Positions 44,507-52,664 of a stretch of DNA of 64,000 bases are shown here, in pieces. The DNA is taken from the NCBI RefSeq assembly GCF_003096655.1, contig NZ_QEKQ01000001.1:62001-126000 (forward strand), in the 5' to 3' direction. The notes below the pieces were generated by a model. It was not told the origin of the DNA. It did not search any database and saw only the letters and a list, made by a program, of their open reading frames with translations. The translations under genes and the position numbers were made by a program. Within the stretch, counting starts at the first letter, position 1. Each line of letters begins with the position of its first letter. This DNA comes from Tamilnaduibacter salinus (GTDB taxonomy: Bacteria; Pseudomonadota; Gammaproteobacteria; Pseudomonadales; Oleiphilaceae).

Positions 44507-45868
44507 TCAGTCGGCGAAGTCGATGCCTTTGGCCCGAGCCCGCTCACGGGCGTTCGGGTTCACGGACGGACGGAAGGGCACGTTCACCACATCCGCGCTG
44601 ACGTCGGTGCTGCCATCGGCGGCGGCGTACTCCGGCGGCAGGTGCACGGTCAGCGGCGTGCCGACCTCGCGGTACTCGAACGGGACATAGCCCAGCGCGA
44701 TGTTGGTCTCCAGCTCAGGGGAGTACCAGGGTGAGGTCACGTAGCCGATCGGCTCGTCCTGACCCTCAGCGCTGATCAGCCAGAAGTCATTGGCGTAGTC
44801 CGTGACGGGGGAACCGCCAAAGCGCAGACCCACCATGATCTGGCGGAAGGGCGGATTGCCGGCATCCAGCTGTTCGCGGACCCGCTCCAGCGCCTGCTTG
44901 CCGATGTAGTCGGCCTCTTTGTTGCGCGGCACCTGATAGGCCAGGTTGCACTGGAACGGCAGCGTTTCCTGATCCACGTCCTGGCCCCAGGAGAGGATGC
45001 CCGCTGCAATGCGCCGGTGGTGGGCCGGGGCGATCACCCGCAGGTTGTGCTTCTCGCCGGCCTTGAGCACCGTGTACCAGAGATCCTCGGCGTGCAGGGT
45101 GGCGTCTTTCAGGTAGATCTCGTAGCCCTTCTCACCGGTGAAGCCGGTCTGGGACACAATCACATCATGCCCGGCCACCTGGCCGGCCATCAGGCCATAG
45201 TAGGGGATTTCGGCGGCTTCCTGGCCGAACAGATCCACCATCAGCGCCTCGGATTTCGGGCCCTGAATCTGGACAGGCGCCACATCGATTTCCGCGATGG
45301 TGACGTCATACCCCATACCCAGATTCACGCCCCGCATCCACAGCTCGAGATCACTGTCGGACAGGGAGAACCAGAACTCATCCTGTGCCACACGCAGCAG
45401 CACCGGGTCGTTGATAATGCCGCCTTCCTCATTGCAGAGGATCACGTACTTGCCGCGCATCGGCTTGATCTTGGTGGCGTCCCGGGTGATCACGTAGTTC
45501 ACAAAGCGCTCGGCATCCGGCCCTTTCACCTGGATCTGGCGCTCGACGGCCACGTTCCAGAGGGTGACGTCATGGACCAGGGACTCGTACTCGACCATCG
45601 CGCCGCCGTCCTCCGGGCGCACGTAGCCGCGCGGGTGATACATGCGGTTGTAGACGGTGGCACGCCAGCAACCGGCTTCCACCGCCAGATGCCAGTAGGG
45701 GGACTTGCGCACGCGAGTGGAAATCAGCATCTCCACCGGTGTCGGCCCGGACTGACGCAGGTTGATGGGCACGCGCCGATCAGACTGATCGACACCCTGG
45801 GGATAGCGTGCGGCGCCGGCACGCTGTTGGGGATAGTCCATTAACGCCTTCTCAAGTTGAATCGCCAT
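44507..45868 (-). CDS. GcvT-like THF-dependent methyltransferase (DmdA/aminomethyltransferase family)
   Basis: A 453-residue stand-alone GcvT-fold protein. Typical segments are DVTLWNVAVERQIQVKGPDA, GGIINDPVLLRVAQDEFWFS, APVQIQGPKSEALM, QTGFTGEKGYEIY and a C-terminal barrel (PIGYVTSPWYSP). It is longer than glycine-cleavage T protein and there is no gcvH or gcvP nearby. In my judgement its layout is closer to DMSP demethylase DmdA and related methyl acceptors than to GcvT. With metF-like and fhs behind it, the likely product is 5-methyl-THF; the methyl donor is unknown. The start is supported by AGGAGG. Confidence 0.8.
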   Translation of the reverse strand: MAIQLEKALMDYPQQRAGAARYPQGVDQSDRRVPINLRQSGPTPVEMLISTRVRKSPYWHLAVEAGCWRATVYNRMYHPRGYVRPEDGGAMVEYESLVHDVTLWNVAVERQIQVKGPDAERFVNYVITRDATKIKPMRGKYVILCNEEGGIINDPVLLRVAQDEFWFSLSDSDLELWMRGVNLGMGYDVTIAEIDVAPVQIQGPKSEALMVDLFGQEAAEIPYYGLMAGQVAGHDVIVSQTGFTGEKGYEIYLKDATLHAEDLWYTVLKAGEKHNLRVIAPAHHRRIAAGILSWGQDVDQETLPFQCNLAYQVPRNKEADYIGKQALERVREQLDAGNPPFRQIMVGLRFGGSPVTDYANDFWLISAEGQDEPIGYVTSPWYSPELETNIALGYVPFEYREVGTPLTVHLPPEYAAADGSTDVSADVVNVPFRPSVNPNARERARAKGIDFAD

Positions 45869-46093
45869 CGTCGTCGCCTCCTGATCGGATCGGATGTCAC
45901 AGGGGTTTCCCTACTCGCTAATGTGGCGCGCTTTGGGGATGGCGGCTTAGTCCGGTACGACGAGGAACGGTCTAAAAGCGGCAGGGGGGCAAGTGGCGAG
46001 GGCCAGCCATGCAGTGGGATGAGTCCATTGCAGGCGGCCGGTCATTGGACGATGATGACGATGCGACGGCAGGCGGGCTCTGTGAGGGAAGAA

Positions 46094-47170
46094 ATGAAGA
46101 ACTGGATTTTGCGGTACCGAAGCTGGCTCGTGATCGGCGTGGTTCTGGGGTTGCTTCTGACCTGGATGGTAAGTGGGGAGTCAGTCGATCCTCCGGTCGA
46201 AGACCGCCCACCGAGTCGTGAGGTGGCTGTCGGGGTACGCATCAGCCAGGCTTCGACAGTAGCGCGTTCAGTGCAGGTGCAGGGGCAGATGATGCCCGAA
46301 CAGCAGGTGCGTGTGCGCACCAAGACGACCGGTGAGGTGGTTGAAACGCCGGGAGTGGAAGGCCAGCCGGTTAAGGCCGGTGAGGTGATCGCGCGCCTGG
46401 ATATGAATGACCGTCAGGCGCGCCTGCGCGAGGCCAGGGCCAACCTCCAGCGTGCCGAAAGTGACTATCGTGCAGCACAGCGTCTGGCCCAGCAGGGGTT
46501 TCAGGGGGCGTTGCAGGCTGAGCGCGCCCTGGCGGACCGGGAATCCGCCAGGGCGCGGGTTCGGTCCATCGAACTTGATATTGAGCACACCCGTATCGAA
46601 GCGCCGATCAGCGGCACACTGAACCGTCGCCTGGCAAGACAGGGAGATTACGTGACAGCCGGAGAGCCGGTTGCCGAGATCGTTCGGAACGATCCGCTCC
46701 GCGCGGAAATTGATATTCCCCAGCACCGGATTGGGGAGGTCAGCACTGGCATGGCAGCCAATGTCACCTTTGTTGATGGAACCGAACGGGCCGGTAAGGT
46801 GACCTATCTTTCGTCCGTGGCGGATCAGGACACCCGCACATTTCTGGCGCGGGTGGAGGTGCCGAATCAGGACGGCCGGTTACCGGCCGGTACCAGTGCG
46901 ACAGTTTCGATTCCGGTGGAGACTGTATCCGCTCATGCCCTCTCTCCGGCACTTGTCTCCAGAAATGCCGATGGCCAGCTTGGCGTGAAAATCGCCGTTG
47001 ATGGTGAGAAGGGAATGCAGGCGCAGTTCATAACGGTCACGCCGGTCAAGGCGACCGCCAATCAGATCTGGGTGGAAGGTCTGCCGGAGAAGGTGCGGTT
47101 GATCACTCTCGGACAGGGATTTGTCCGCCACGGTGATCCTGTTCGGATAACGGATGGTGTGACGCCGTGA
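46094..47170 (+). CDS. RND efflux membrane-fusion (periplasmic adaptor) protein
   Basis: A 358-residue adaptor. An N-terminal membrane helix (about 10-27) is followed by a lipoyl-like half (VRTKTTGEVVETPGVEGQPV), a short coiled-coil hairpin (about 95-155), the second lipoyl half (IEAPISGTLNRRLARQGDYV) and a beta-barrel domain. There is no lipobox. ATG 46094 has AGGGA upstream; longer in-frame extensions overlap the divergent gcvT-like gene and are unlikely. It overlaps the transporter gene by GTGA, so the two form a pump. No outer-membrane channel gene is adjacent. Confidence 0.9.
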   Translation: MKNWILRYRSWLVIGVVLGLLLTWMVSGESVDPPVEDRPPSREVAVGVRISQASTVARSVQVQGQMMPEQQVRVRTKTTGEVVETPGVEGQPVKAGEVIARLDMNDRQARLREARANLQRAESDYRAAQRLAQQGFQGALQAERALADRESARARVRSIELDIEHTRIEAPISGTLNRRLARQGDYVTAGEPVAEIVRNDPLRAEIDIPQHRIGEVSTGMAANVTFVDGTERAGKVTYLSSVADQDTRTFLARVEVPNQDGRLPAGTSATVSIPVETVSAHALSPALVSRNADGQLGVKIAVDGEKGMQAQFITVTPVKATANQIWVEGLPEKVRLITLGQGFVRHGDPVRITDGVTP

Positions 47171-50100
47171 ATCGACTCATCGATGCGCTCTTCGACCGGT
47201 CTCGTAGTGTCCTGTTGGTCTTTCTGGGGCTGCTTCTGGCTGGTGGCCTTTCCTACTCCCTCATTCCGAAGGAAGCGGCGCCGGAGGTGGACGTGCCCGT
47301 TCTGTTCGTGACGGTCGTTCAACCGGGGATCGCCCCGAAGGATAGTGAGCGGTTGCTGGCTCGGCCGCTGGAAAGGGAGCTTTCCGGTGTGGAGGGCCTG
47401 GATAACCTCTCGGGTAGCGCGGGAGAGGGCTTTGCGTTGATTCGCCTGGATTTTCAGGCGGGTTTCGATGCGGATCGTGCCCGGTCGGATGTGCGGGAAA
47501 AGGTGGATCTGGCAACGCCGGATCTGCCGGAGGGGGCCCGGGAGCCTGAGGTCACCGAGGTTGATCTGTCCATGTTTCCGGTGCTGACAGCCGCATTGTC
47601 GGGCTCTGTACCGGAGCGCCAGCTGATCCGGCTGGCTCGGGATCTGCGGGATCGGATTGAGGCGTTGCCGGGTGTTCTTGAAGTCGAGATCGGCGGGTAC
47701 CGCGATGAACTTCTGGAAGTGCTGGTTGACCCCCGCACGCTCGAAACCTACCGCCTGCCATACCCCGACCTGGTCCGTGCCATCCAGCGGAACAACCAGC
47801 TGGTGGCGGCAGGCAGCATGGACACAGGGGCCGGGAGGATGACCCTGAAAGTGCCCGGGCTGATCGAGTCGGCAGAGGATGTGCTGGCGCTCCCCGTTGT
47901 CTCCCGGGAGGGAACGGTGCTGACGTTTGGCGATATTGCCGAAGCACGTCGCACCTTTCAGGACCCGGAAGGATTTGCACGGGTCAATGGTCAGCCCGCT
48001 GTGTCACTGGAGATTCGCAAGCGCAGCGGGGCCAATATCATTGATACCGTTGCGGCGGCCCGCGAGGTGATCGAGGAGGCCGGTGGCCAATGGCCGGGCG
48101 GTGTGTCCGTGAGCTACCTCCAGGACAGTGCCAGGGATGTCCGCGACCTGCTTGGCGACCTGGAGAACAACGTCATTACAGCCGTGCTGCTGGTGATGCT
48201 CAGCGTCGTTGTTGTTCTGGGAGGGCGGTCGTCCTGGCTCGTCGGCCTGGCGATTCCCGGTGCCTTCTTCGGAGGGGTTCTGGTTCTCTACGCGCTGGGT
48301 ATGACGCTCAATATCGTGGTGCTTTTCTCGTTGATTCTTGTGGTCGGCATGCTAGTGGATGGCGCGGTGGTGGTGATTGAGCAGGGCGACCGGTACCTGG
48401 CAGAAGGGGTGTCATCGGCCTATCGCGAAGCGGCTAAGCGTATGGCCTGGCCGATTATTGCCTCGGTTATGACAACGCTGGCGGTGTTCTTCCCGATGCT
48501 GTTCTGGCCGGGCATGGTGGGCGAGTTCATGGTGTCGCTGCCGTTGACGGTCATTATCACACTGCTGATGTCGCTGGCGATGGCCCTGGTCTTTATTCCC
48601 CTGCTGGCGTCTGTGGTGAGCGGACGGAGCGAGAACTCAAGCCGGCAAAACCAGGTCCGTCAGATTAAAGCGGCTGAATCGGGGCGCTTTGAGGCGCTCA
48701 CCGGCGGTACCCGGGTCTATGTGAGCTGGTTGCGACGGGCGCTGGAACGACCGGGTCAGTTACTGGCGGCGGTGATGGTTCTGACGTTGGCGTTCTATGT
48801 GGCCTATGCGAAGCTCGGCCGTGGCATTGAGTTCTTCCCGCAGGTGGAGCCACGGTTTGCCCAAATACAGGTGCAGGCCCGGGGTGACCTGTCAGTCTGG
48901 GAAATCGATGCGCTGGTGCGCGGAGTCGAACAGCGCCTTTACGGCCATCCTCACATCAAAACCGTCTACGGACGGAGTATTGGCACGCAACAGCAGCGCC
49001 TGTCCCAGGCCTACGCAGAAGATGTGGTGGGCGTGATTCAGCTGGAGTTTGTGGACTGGGAACAGCGGCCGCCAGCCGAGTCGATTCTGGCGGGTCTGAG
49101 CGACCGGCTGAAGGACCTGCCCGGCGTTCGACTCCAGTTCCTGACACAGAGTGGCGGGCCATCCGCGGGTAAACCGGTGGTCTATGAGGTCTACGGTGAG
49201 CGTGAGGGGGCGTCGACTGCTGCCCTTGTGCAGGGGGTCGACCACATTCGTCAGGGCATGGCAGTGGTTGGCGGTTTTACCGACCTCGAGGATGACCGGC
49301 CGTTACCGGGTGTTGAGATTCAGCTCGAAGTCGATCACCGGGAAGCGGCGCGTTATGGGGCGGACATCAGCCTGCTGGGTAGCGCGGTTCAGATGCTGAC
49401 CCGGGGGATGAAGCTGGGCGAGTACCGACCTGATGATGCCGAGCAGGAAGTGCCGATCCGTGTCCGATTCCCCTTCGATGAGCGTCACCTTTCCCAACTG
49501 GTGAACCTTCGGTTGCCGACCCCGGCCGGTCTGGTGCCGGTCCAGAATTTCGTGGACTTCGAGCCGGCGGACAATACCGGCATTATCCGCCGTGTGGACG
49601 GTCGTCGCACACTCACGCTCAAGGCGGACGTCGCCGCCGGCGTGCTGGTGGATCAACAGGTGGATGCTCTGACCCGGTGGCTGGATGAGCATTCGCTGCC
49701 GGAGGGATTGCAGCTCCGGTTGACCGGTCAGCAGGAGGATCAGGCGGAGGCAAGCCGTTTTCTGTCGATTGCCTTTGTTGTCGCCATTGTCCTGATGATG
49801 TTGATACTGGTCACGCAGTTCAATCGCTTCTTTCAGGCGTCACTGGTGTTGTCGGCCATCGTGTTCTCAACGGGCGGCGTGCTTCTGGCCCTGATTCTGA
49901 GGGGCGAAGCCTTTTCCGTCGTGATGAGTGGCATCGGAGTGATTGCGCTTGCCGGGGTCGTCGTCAACAACAACATTGTACTGATCGACACCTATAACCA
50001 GTACCGCCGTGATGGACTTTACCCGGCGGATGCGGCGCTCAGAGCAGGAGCGCAGCGGCTTCGGCCGGTGCTGCTGACGGTGGTGACCACCGTACTGGGC

Positions 50101-50316
50101 CTGACCCCGATGATATTCGCAGTGACGGTGGATTTCTTTGATCGCTCGGTGAGCGTTGGTGCACCGTCCACGCAGTACTGGATACAGCTTGCGACGGCGA
50201 TTGCCGGTGGGCTCGTCCTCGCGACGGCGCTGACTTTATTCTTTACGCCCGCTATGCTCGCCTGGTGGGACCGACGTTGCGGTGAACGGGGCCGCGGTGC
50301 TGAAACCGACTCATGA
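47167..50316 (+). CDS. RND-family efflux transporter (AcrB/HAE-like)
   Basis: A 1049-residue inner-membrane proton-driven exporter with 12 helices and two large periplasmic loops in the usual repeat. The N-terminus carries AAPEVDVPVLFVTVVQPG. The proton-relay site in TM4 reads GMLVDGAVVVIEQ: the first Asp (Asp398) is kept but the second is Gly. In the TM10 region the Lys of AcrB is replaced (GVVVNNNIVLIDTYNQ). This relay pattern differs from AcrB, although related subfamilies share it. The start is GTG 47167, overlapping the adaptor stop. The substrate is unknown. Confidence 0.92.
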   Translation: MNRLIDALFDRSRSVLLVFLGLLLAGGLSYSLIPKEAAPEVDVPVLFVTVVQPGIAPKDSERLLARPLERELSGVEGLDNLSGSAGEGFALIRLDFQAGFDADRARSDVREKVDLATPDLPEGAREPEVTEVDLSMFPVLTAALSGSVPERQLIRLARDLRDRIEALPGVLEVEIGGYRDELLEVLVDPRTLETYRLPYPDLVRAIQRNNQLVAAGSMDTGAGRMTLKVPGLIESAEDVLALPVVSREGTVLTFGDIAEARRTFQDPEGFARVNGQPAVSLEIRKRSGANIIDTVAAAREVIEEAGGQWPGGVSVSYLQDSARDVRDLLGDLENNVITAVLLVMLSVVVVLGGRSSWLVGLAIPGAFFGGVLVLYALGMTLNIVVLFSLILVVGMLVDGAVVVIEQGDRYLAEGVSSAYREAAKRMAWPIIASVMTTLAVFFPMLFWPGMVGEFMVSLPLTVIITLLMSLAMALVFIPLLASVVSGRSENSSRQNQVRQIKAAESGRFEALTGGTRVYVSWLRRALERPGQLLAAVMVLTLAFYVAYAKLGRGIEFFPQVEPRFAQIQVQARGDLSVWEIDALVRGVEQRLYGHPHIKTVYGRSIGTQQQRLSQAYAEDVVGVIQLEFVDWEQRPPAESILAGLSDRLKDLPGVRLQFLTQSGGPSAGKPVVYEVYGEREGASTAALVQGVDHIRQGMAVVGGFTDLEDDRPLPGVEIQLEVDHREAARYGADISLLGSAVQMLTRGMKLGEYRPDDAEQEVPIRVRFPFDERHLSQLVNLRLPTPAGLVPVQNFVDFEPADNTGIIRRVDGRRTLTLKADVAAGVLVDQQVDALTRWLDEHSLPEGLQLRLTGQQEDQAEASRFLSIAFVVAIVLMMLILVTQFNRFFQASLVLSAIVFSTGGVLLALILRGEAFSVVMSGIGVIALAGVVVNNNIVLIDTYNQYRRDGLYPADAALRAGAQRLRPVLLTVVTTVLGLTPMIFAVTVDFFDRSVSVGAPSTQYWIQLATAIAGGLVLATALTLFFTPAMLAWWDRRCGERGRGAETDS

Positions 50317-50368
50317 CGAGACACTAGAGAATGGTCCTGAGCCCGCCAATCCAGAAAGGAGAGCCAAC

Positions 50369-50827
50369 ATGGAGATCCGAACCTTTGGGGAGCTGATCGA
50401 GTGGAGCCGCAGCCTTCACCACTACCTGTCCGAGAGTCTCAGAGCCTCGTCGGAGAAGAACCAGAACGAGCGAGCGCGGGCGCTGTTGGACTACCTGGCC
50501 AGGCACGAGTCGCAACTTGACCAGATGGTGGCGGAGTTTGAGAAACAGAGTGATCCGGGGGCTCTGGGGACGCGGGTTTACGACTTTCTCTCGCACCATC
50601 CACTGCACAGTCATCGGACCTGCGACACCCATTATTCCGAGCTGGATTTCGAGGAAATCAGCCGGGAGGTTTTCGATTTTCACGATCAGGTAATTGCGAT
50701 GTACCGGGTCCTGATCGGCCGGGCGGACATTCCCGAGGTCCGGGAGTTGCTGGAGTCGCTGCTTGCCATGGAAGAACACGAGGCAATGCGCCTGGCCAGT
50801 CAGATCGGGCGGATGAGGGATCTCTGA
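50369..50827 (+). CDS. Helical-bundle protein of unknown function
   Basis: A 152-residue, strongly charged, all-helical cytoplasmic protein beginning MEIRTFGELIEWSRSLHHYL. His/Glu/Cys-containing segments HHPLHSHRTCDTHYSELDFE and LLAMEEHEAMRLASQ resemble the metal-carrying helices of ferritin-like or hemerythrin-like bundles, but I cannot match it to a named family. ATG 50369 has AAAGGAGA at ideal spacing. It lies 52 bp after the RND gene and may be read from its transcript. A perfect hairpin follows. Confidence 0.75.
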   Translation: MEIRTFGELIEWSRSLHHYLSESLRASSEKNQNERARALLDYLARHESQLDQMVAEFEKQSDPGALGTRVYDFLSHHPLHSHRTCDTHYSELDFEEISREVFDFHDQVIAMYRVLIGRADIPEVRELLESLLAMEEHEAMRLASQIGRMRDL

Positions 50828-50831
50828 GTCG

Positions 50832-50861
50832 CCCAACCTCACAGGGCGTGAGGTTGGGTTT
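50832..50861 (+). terminator. Hairpin terminator after the helical-bundle gene
   Basis: A perfect 10-bp stem, CCCAACCTCA and TGAGGTTGGG, with a seven-base loop is followed by TTTG. It lies 5 bp past the stop codon between two convergent genes. The T run is short. Confidence 0.65.
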
Positions 50862-50868
50862 GTCCCGG

Positions 50869-51402
50869 TCAGATTATGCCTTCTTCATCCAGCAGGGTGT
50901 CGACCGCGCAATCGTGTGTGCCGGGAAAGTCCTCTTTCAGCTGCCGCAGGTAGGTCCTTGCCTGATCAAGGGATCCATTTTCCTTTTCCACCTCCGTCAG
51001 CGCGGTGTAATAGAGGGCCTGGGCACGCACAGTCCGGCTGTGCGTCTCATCGTGATAGATGGTTTTCAGGATGTGTTGCGCCTCGGCATAGCCATCCACG
51101 GTACCAGGACTGTTCTCAATGAAGCGATAGATGGTGTCGCTGATCTCATACTCGCTTGGATCACATTCCGCTTCGGCAAACTGGCTCTGATAGGTCTGAT
51201 AGTCCCGGTGCAGCTGATCCCGGAATGCCATCCGCTTTTCATAGAGAATCCCTGCCGCGGTACCGGCTGTGGTATAGGCCGTTGTGGTGATGAGACCGCC
51301 AGCGCACCCCGTCAAAAGCAACACAAGCAGCCCGGCCGACAGCGTTGATATGAAAGATGGGATACGGCGACCGGTCGGGTGGGGAGCCAGGGGCTCGGTC
51401 AT
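50869..51402 (-). CDS. Small lipoprotein of unknown function
   Basis: A 177-residue protein with a slightly long basic N-terminus and a lipobox LLLTGC (Cys33). After the Cys comes a small glycine/threonine-rich hydrophobic stretch (GGLITTTAYTTAGTAAG), then helical sequence with tetratricopeptide-like spacing (YAEAQHILKTIYHDET, RAQALYYTALTEVEKENG, LDQARTYLRQLKEDFPGT). The latter suggests a TPR-like scaffold in the periplasm. AAGGAG precedes the ATG at 51402. No partner gene is evident. Confidence 0.75.
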   Translation of the reverse strand: MTEPLAPHPTGRRIPSFISTLSAGLLVLLLTGCAGGLITTTAYTTAGTAAGILYEKRMAFRDQLHRDYQTYQSQFAEAECDPSEYEISDTIYRFIENSPGTVDGYAEAQHILKTIYHDETHSRTVRAQALYYTALTEVEKENGSLDQARTYLRQLKEDFPGTHDCAVDTLLDEEGII

Positions 51403-51586
51403 GGGGCAATCTCCTTATCGTTGACTGGGGATCTTGGCGGTGATGTTTGGGGCGGCAGTGCCGCACGACAATGTGACATGATGCGGTTCAATGATCCGTT
51501 AGCCGTATCACAGCACAGGTTGTGGTTGTGACGTGGCGGTTTGCTGCCCGGCGCCGCCAGGGTGCTTGAACCGCTCGGCCAGGCGG

Positions 51587-52594
51587 TCAGAGCGCCAGAC
51601 AGATCTTCCCGAAGTGCCGGTTGGACTCCTCGTGCCGGAAGGCGTCAGCGATCTCTTCCAGCCCGAATGTGCGGTCGATGACCGGTTTCAGGCCGCTGGC
51701 ATTGATGGCGCGGATCATCTCGATCTGATGGCGGCGGCTGCCCACCATTAGGCCCTGCAACCGGGCCTGCTTGCGCATGAACTTGGCGGTGGGCACATTG
51801 CCGCCGGTACCGGTCAACACGCCGATCAGCGAAATCAGCCCGCCAATGCGGATGGCGTCAATGGACTGGGTGAGCGTGCCCGGTCCGCCCACTTCGATGA
51901 TCTGGTCCACTCCACGGCCATCGGTGAGCTTTTTCACCGTCCTGCCCCAGTCGGGATCGTCCTTGTAGTTGATGGTGTGCTCGGCGCCCAGGTTACGCAG
52001 TCGGGCCAGCTTCTCATCGGATGAGGACGTGGCGATCACGCGGGCGCCCATCAGGCGGGCGAATTGCAGCGCGAAAATGGAGACGCCGCCGGTGCCAAGA
52101 ATCAGGATCGTGTCGCCGGCCTTGATGTGGTTGTCCACCACCAGCGCGCGCCAGGCGGTCAGACCCGCGGTGGTGAGCGTGGCGGCCTCGGTATGGCTGT
52201 ATCCCTCGGGGGCGTGGGTGAACCAGTGGGCGGGGCGGACGACCTGTTCCCGGGCATAGCCGTCCACGCCGTCACCGGGCACGGCATCGAATGTGCCTTC
52301 TCGCGGCTCGCCTTCCTGCCAGGGTGGAAAGAATGTTGAAACGACGTGATCACCGACGGCGAATTCCTCAACGCCGTCGCCAACCGCATCAACGACGCCA
52401 GCGCCATCGGACATGGGAATGCGACCGTCCTCGCTTGGAATTACGCCGGTCACCACACTGTAGTCATGGAAGTTCAGGGAGCTGGCATGCACGCGGACGC
52501 GGATCTCGCCGGTGCCGGGCTCGCCCGGATCGGGGTGATCGCTGACCTGGAGAACATCGAGACCGCCGGGGCGGGGGACGGTGATCGCTTTCAT
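51587..52594 (-). CDS. Zinc-type/MDR NAD(P)-dependent alcohol dehydrogenase-like oxidoreductase
   Basis: A 335-residue medium-chain dehydrogenase/reductase. The catalytic-domain start MKAITVPRPGGLDVLQV, the nucleotide motif DTILILGTGGVSIFALQFA and GVDQIIEVGGPGTL are clear. The structural-zinc Cys cluster and the usual catalytic-zinc Cys are absent, so it belongs to the zinc-independent or quinone-oxidoreductase-like side. ATG 52594 has AGGAG upstream; a longer form would run back toward the E2 gene without a ribosome-binding site. It follows E2 by 70 bp and may be in the branched-chain operon, but its substrate is unknown. Confidence 0.85.
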   Translation of the reverse strand: MKAITVPRPGGLDVLQVSDHPDPGEPGTGEIRVRVHASSLNFHDYSVVTGVIPSEDGRIPMSDGAGVVDAVGDGVEEFAVGDHVVSTFFPPWQEGEPREGTFDAVPGDGVDGYAREQVVRPAHWFTHAPEGYSHTEAATLTTAGLTAWRALVVDNHIKAGDTILILGTGGVSIFALQFARLMGARVIATSSSDEKLARLRNLGAEHTINYKDDPDWGRTVKKLTDGRGVDQIIEVGGPGTLTQSIDAIRIGGLISLIGVLTGTGGNVPTAKFMRKQARLQGLMVGSRRHQIEMIRAINASGLKPVIDRTFGLEEIADAFRHEESNRHFGKICLAL

Positions 52595-52664
52595 CGTCGT
52601 GGCTCCTGTCGAGTGAGGCATGGTGACGCCATCATTGGAGGCGGAGCAACGGCGCGTCAAGCGA

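Noticed and set aside
44507-45868. Glycine cleavage system T protein
   Set aside because: No gcvH or gcvP is adjacent, the protein is longer than GcvT, and its operon partners are MetF-like and Fhs, so a different methyl acceptor role is favoured.
45869-46093. N-terminal extension of the RND adaptor into the region before 46094
   Set aside because: The upstream frame overlaps the divergent gcvT-like gene start, has no ribosome-binding site and would place about 79 residues before the membrane helix.
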